Shown: positions 4,355-7,864 of the stretch, piece by piece
How positions within the stretch are numbered: the stretch's first letter is position 1
Layout of the letters: each line of letters starts with the position of its first letter
Origin: Pseudomonadota bacterium
Lineage (GTDB): Bacteria > Desulfobacterota > Desulfobacteria > Desulfobacterales > Desulfobacteraceae
Direction: 5' to 3'
Assembly (NCBI GenBank): GCA_018812385.1
Contig: JAHJDU010000371.1
Span: 1-7,864, forward strand
Length of the DNA stretch: 7,864 bases
The notes under the pieces: generated by a model
Told to the model about the DNA's origin: nothing
What the model saw: the letters and a program-made list of their open reading frames with translations, nothing else
Database searches by the model: none
Translations under genes and position numbers: made by a program

Positions 4355-6249
4355 TCCTGTATTCCCGGCAGACTAACTGAAAAACAGGAGCCCTCACCTT
4401 TTTTGCTTTTAGCTTCTATCTGCCCCCCATGTTCCGAGATCACCTTATGGGTGATGGCAAGGCCAAGCCCCGTGCCCTTGGCTTTGGTGGTAAAAAACGG
4501 GTTAAAGATATTTTCTGCCTGTCCGGGTGAAAAACCATGGCCAGTGTCCCTGAAATCTATTACAATCCTGGTGTTTTTACAGGACACATGAATGGTGACC
4601 ATCCCACCATCCGGCATTGCCTGGGCGCTATTTTGCATTAGATTTATAAATACTTTTTCAAGCTGATCAGCATCTGCCATGAGCTGTGGCAGTTCATGGG
4701 GAATATCCCATTGGCAGCCAATGCCTTTGACCTTAAAATCGGTTTCCAGCAGTTCAATGCTCTGTCTTAGCAACTCCCGGAGATCTGTGGGATTAAAATT
4801 GTATTTTGGCGGTTTTGACAACTCTAGGAGTTCTTCAATGAGATTGTTTAGCCGGTTGATTTCCCTGGGAACGGTTCTTTGAAATTTTTCCAGGAAATCT
4901 GGTTTTTCAATTTTTTCCGGCAGCAGTGCCACATAGGTTTTGATGGCAGAAAGGGGATTTCGAATTTCATGGGCCATGCCGGCAGCCATGGTTCCCAGAT
5001 CTGCAAGCCGCTGGGTCTGGCGGATTTCAGCTTCAAGCTTTTTAAGGACAGTAATATCATTGAGATTGAATATGAGCTGTCTTATGTTTTTTTCATCTGA
5101 TTCAAGAACACTTGAGCCTGTCAGGAGTATCCTTGTATTTTCTCCCCTTTGCAGATGAATCTCGCGCTGGTTTCTGCCTGAAGGATTTTCAAGAGATTGT
5201 TGTATATAGGCAGAAAACTGAGTGTCTTTATCAAAAAAATCTAAAACAGAGCAGCCTTTTACAGTATGGTCCGGGGGGATACCCAGAATGGTACAGGCAG
5301 CAGGGTTGACAGCAGTAATAACCCCTTCCATATCAACGGCCAAAAGGCCGTCACTCATTGTGTCCAGTATTTTTTCGGCATATAATTGCAATCGTTTGAT
5401 TTTTTTGAGCTGGTTTTCCAATTGCTGTTTTTGTGCCAGGACTTCCTTGATCATAAAAGAAAAATTGGATGCCAGAATCTCCACTTCATCCCGGGTGTGA
5501 ATGGAAATTTTTTGTTTTAAATTGCCCCGGGCTGCTTCAATAGTGGCTTTAACCAATGTTTCCAGAGGCCGGGTGACCCGCTGGGCAACCCAGTTGGAGA
5601 TCAGAATACCAATGGCAAGAGCCACAGATCCCAGAATAAGAATGCTCCAAAGGGTCTGGCGGATCTGCTGGTACATAAGTTCAAGGGATAAGCAGACCCG
5701 TATGGTTCCCCACCGGTCCAGGGAACCGGGAAGGTATACAGGCACAGCCACATCCATGACAGGAGTGGTGCCGGATTCAGGAGCATGGACTGTGATCAAG
5801 GGTTGTTTTACCTCAACAGCGTTCAGGCTGGCTTTGTCTGTAAGTATCCTGTTCTGGAGATCAGGTCTTCTGCTGTAGCCGGCCACCTTTCCTTCCTTGT
5901 CATGAATAATCACATAAATGATGTCGGGGTTATTGACTGCCTGGTTGACAAGTTTTTCCAATGCAACATAATTATAAGTGATCAGGTGATCAACGGATAT
6001 GACAGCAAGATTTTTTGCAACGGCCAGTCCCTGTTTCTCAATCCGGCCCCGAATAGTCCTGGTTTGAAGCATTCCCAGGACCAGGGCAAGGGTTGTCAGC
6101 AAAAGCAGGAGCATAATTGAGGTGATGAGGATAAATCGATAGCGCAGGGAAATAAATCTTGATTTTTTTAATATATTTTCCTTGCTGCCGAACTCACCAT
6201 GATGTTTTTTTTCAGGGTGCAAGTCCTTTTTTTGTAAATATTCAGTCAT
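4351..6249 (-). CDS. Membrane histidine kinase (HAMP-PAS-HisKA-HATPase), likely partner of the regulator
   Basis: This encodes 632 residues. Membrane helices lie at about 37-60 and 199-219, enclosing an extracytoplasmic sensor region of about 140 residues. A HAMP linker (about 220-272, TRPLETLVKATIEAARGNL), a short coiled coil, a PAS domain (about 288-400, ILDTMSDGLLAVDMEGVITA) and the catalytic core follow. The phospho-acceptor is H427 in AAGMAHEIRNPLSAIK. The ATP-binding part has the N box (NLMQNSAQAM, 536-545), DTGHGFSP (568-575), NPFFTT (583-588) and GTGLGLAI (592-599). The NtrB-like H box fits a sigma-54 activator partner. ATG 6249 overlaps the end of the lipoprotein gene by 8 bp and has no clear ribosome site, so translation is probably coupled to that gene. 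The stop overlaps the regulator's stop by 4 bp, tail to tail. All key catalytic residues appear intact. Confidence 0.95.
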   Translation of the reverse strand: MTEYLQKKDLHPEKKHHGEFGSKENILKKSRFISLRYRFILITSIMLLLLLTTLALVLGMLQTRTIRGRIEKQGLAVAKNLAVISVDHLITYNYVALEKLVNQAVNNPDIIYVIIHDKEGKVAGYSRRPDLQNRILTDKASLNAVEVKQPLITVHAPESGTTPVMDVAVPVYLPGSLDRWGTIRVCLSLELMYQQIRQTLWSILILGSVALAIGILISNWVAQRVTRPLETLVKATIEAARGNLKQKISIHTRDEVEILASNFSFMIKEVLAQKQQLENQLKKIKRLQLYAEKILDTMSDGLLAVDMEGVITAVNPAACTILGIPPDHTVKGCSVLDFFDKDTQFSAYIQQSLENPSGRNQREIHLQRGENTRILLTGSSVLESDEKNIRQLIFNLNDITVLKKLEAEIRQTQRLADLGTMAAGMAHEIRNPLSAIKTYVALLPEKIEKPDFLEKFQRTVPREINRLNNLIEELLELSKPPKYNFNPTDLRELLRQSIELLETDFKVKGIGCQWDIPHELPQLMADADQLEKVFINLMQNSAQAMPDGGMVTIHVSCKNTRIVIDFRDTGHGFSPGQAENIFNPFFTTKAKGTGLGLAITHKVISEHGGQIEAKSKKGEGSCFSVSLPGIQD

Positions 6250-7864
6250 TTTGTGGGGATTTGGATTTGTCTATCCAGATTTTATTGAGCGGCATGGTAT
6301 GGGCTCCTAACGCACTCACGTTCACGGATTTAACATAGGGTTGATACACCCGGTCCACACTCATATAAAAAAGCGGGATCAGGGGCGCTGACTCCATGAT
6401 GGTTGCTTCTATCTTCTGATACATCTTTGCCCGCTCAACCGGGTCCACAACTCCCCTGGCAGTCAACAGCATCTGATCCACTTTTTCATCTTGGAATTTC
6501 ATGAAATTGGTTGGGGATTCAGAGGCAAAAAGAGAATATAAAAAGCTGTCCGGATCAGGCATGTCTGCAAACCAGGCGTACCGGTAGATCTGGACTGAGT
6601 CTGATCTTAAATAGGCTTCAAATTTTTTCCAGTCATTGATATATTTTACCCTGAGCTTTATACCGAGCCAGGACCAGAAGTCTTTGATCATAGCCATTTC
6701 CTGTTCTACCCTGGGGGTTTTAAAGGCTGAAACAATCTCCAGTTCAGGCAGATTCTCCAGGGTCTTGCCAGGGAGTCGGTTCAAGTGTTTGCGGGCAAGA
6801 TCAGGATTGTTATCCTCTATTTGATTCAATGGATTATATCCTGGCATGCCTGGAGGTAAGATGGTTCTTGCAATTTCAAACCGGCCTTTATAGACCTGGT
6901 TGACAAATGTAATGCGGTCAATGGCAAGAGAAAGGGCTTTTCGAAGATCAGGATTTGCAAGATTGGGATGTTTCAGGTTTATGCCGTAGAAAAAGAGGCT
7001 CAAAGAAGGCCTGTGAAACCATTGAAGCCCCTTTGCATCTGCAAGTTTTTCTTTGACATCCCCGTAGACTGCCGTTTCTTCAATATTTCTATTTTGAAAA
7101 TCAGCTAACACTTGAGGATCTTGCCCTCCCGGATAAATTTTATAATGAATCTCCTCCAGATAGGCAGGCCCGGCATAATACTCTTTAAATCGCTTAAGGC
7201 GGATAGATTTGTCCCCATCCCAGGACACAAACCTGAACGGACCGGTTCCCACGGGATTTTTTCCAAAGTCATCCCCAAGTCTTATTACTTCTTTCTGGGG
7301 AACAATGGCAGCCTGGTACATGCCCAATGCAGTCAGAAAAGGTACATGGGATTCTTCCAGGTGGACCTGGAAAACCATGTCATTTTCAATTTCCAGCCCA
7401 GGGACATTTTCCCGGGTTCCGGCCCTGTATTCCTTTGCCCCGACAATTTTAAGCAGATGGGGCAGTACTGCAGGAGCAGGCTGTGCCCGCAAAAGCCTTT
7501 TAAAGGAAAATATTACATCTTCGGAAGTAACAGGATCCAGGTTATGAAACCGGGCATTTTTTCTTAAGGTAAAACGGTAGACCTTTCCCTCTTCTTTTAC
7601 CTGCCATGTTTCAGCCAGGTCCGGTAAAACCGAAAGATAGGGATCAAACCGGACAAGTCCGTTAAAAATCTGATGGACAAGTGCGATTCCATAGATATCC
7701 TGAAGATAGGCAGGATCAAGCGTAGCAGGATTGTTCCACAAAGGTGCCCGGTAAATGCCGCCCAGAACAGGTACAGGTTCGGATACTGACCTTTGTGTTA
7801 TTTCTTTTTCTTCCTGGTTGGTACATCCTGGCAGGATAACCAGGTTTAAGAAAAAAAAACTAGT
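6242..7864 (-). CDS. Family-5 extracellular solute-binding lipoprotein (OppA/DppA type), 5' end outside window
   Basis: At least 540 residues are visible, from the window edge to TGA at 6242. An internal TTG at 7741 is not the start: the frame continues upstream for 41 codons with a hydrophobic stretch (FFFLNLVILPGC) whose Cys, the 14th visible residue, fits a lipobox, although Pro at -2 is unusual. The real start lies just beyond 7864. The mature protein shows the family-5 layout: a GGIYRAP start, NNPATLDPA, FNGLVRFD, PDLAETWQVKEEGKVYRF and TLRKNARFHN, VTSEDVIFSFKR, GTGPFRFVSWD, LRKALSLAIDR, and LPPGMPGYNP. Family members bind peptides, nickel or sugars and usually deliver them to an ABC permease; ligand specificity cannot be read here. 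The protein probably sits on the outer face of the cytoplasmic membrane or is exported by the Lol pathway. Its only visible operon partner is the histidine kinase, suggesting a role in ligand sensing. No transporter subunits lie downstream. Confidence 0.93.
   Translation of the reverse strand, partial: TSFFFLNLVILPGCTNQEEKEITQRSVSEPVPVLGGIYRAPLWNNPATLDPAYLQDIYGIALVHQIFNGLVRFDPYLSVLPDLAETWQVKEEGKVYRFTLRKNARFHNLDPVTSEDVIFSFKRLLRAQPAPAVLPHLLKIVGAKEYRAGTRENVPGLEIENDMVFQVHLEESHVPFLTALGMYQAAIVPQKEVIRLGDDFGKNPVGTGPFRFVSWDGDKSIRLKRFKEYYAGPAYLEEIHYKIYPGGQDPQVLADFQNRNIEETAVYGDVKEKLADAKGLQWFHRPSLSLFFYGINLKHPNLANPDLRKALSLAIDRITFVNQVYKGRFEIARTILPPGMPGYNPLNQIEDNNPDLARKHLNRLPGKTLENLPELEIVSAFKTPRVEQEMAMIKDFWSWLGIKLRVKYINDWKKFEAYLRSDSVQIYRYAWFADMPDPDSFLYSLFASESPTNFMKFQDEKVDQMLLTARGVVDPVERAKMYQKIEATIMESAPLIPLFYMSVDRVYQPYVKSVNVSALGAHTMPLNKIWIDKSKSPQND

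Noticed and set aside
7112..7567. 151-codon plus-strand frame inside the binding-protein gene
   Set aside because: It is antisense to clear family-5 binding-protein sequence and has no recognisable domain.
1..7864. CRISPR array, tRNA or rRNA genes
   Set aside because: No regularly spaced direct repeats and no recognisable tRNA or rRNA sequence were seen on inspection; a covariance-model scan was not possible.

Overview
The window looks like a chromosomal segment from a sulfate-reducing member of the Desulfobacterota, probably a Desulfobacterales relative. This rests on recalled resemblance of the DUF6125-type protein, the sigma-54 response regulator/HAMP-PAS kinase pair and the integron-type integrase remnant to proteins of that group. 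No rRNA, tRNA or other taxonomic marker is present, so the assignment is an inference. 

Layout. Positions 1-573 (minus) hold a decayed fragment of a ParB-like/DNA-methylase gene that keeps an SAM-binding motif and a DPPY motif but seems to have lost an internal block. Positions 586-1380 (minus) hold an intact 264-residue TIGR02391/Hypoth_Ymh-type protein with a HEPN-like RNxxxH motif. Positions 1381-1739 are non-coding. They contain an attI-like core (1409-1415), a 167-bp near-palindromic element (1451-1617) with perfect 22-bp inner arms, and a 22-bp dyad (1634-1655) in the likely integrase promoter. Positions 1740-2135 (plus) are a broken tyrosine recombinase of integron-integrase type: frameshift, in-frame TAG and loss of most of the catalytic core. 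Together, 541-2135 reads as a fossil chromosomal integron: integrase diverging from one remaining cassette, with core sites (GTTATGC or its complement) flanking the cassette and an attC-like hairpin at its far end. 

The right part is a signalling locus. At 2251-2763 (minus) is a DUF6125-type Cys/His-rich protein, divergent from a full-length NtrC-type sigma-54 response regulator (2945-4354, plus). The regulator meets, tail to tail and with a 4-bp overlap, a membrane HAMP-PAS histidine kinase (4351-6249, minus). The kinase start overlaps by 8 bp the end of an upstream family-5 substrate-binding lipoprotein gene (6242-7864, minus), whose start codon lies beyond the window. 

How the genes may work together (inference): the lipoprotein may bind a peptide-like ligand outside the cytoplasmic membrane, and the co-translated kinase may read its state and phosphorylate the adjacent sigma-54 activator. 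No ABC permease or ATPase is visible, which favours a sensing role over transport, but the region upstream of the lipoprotein is not in view. No clear -24/-12 promoter was found, so the regulator's target is unknown.
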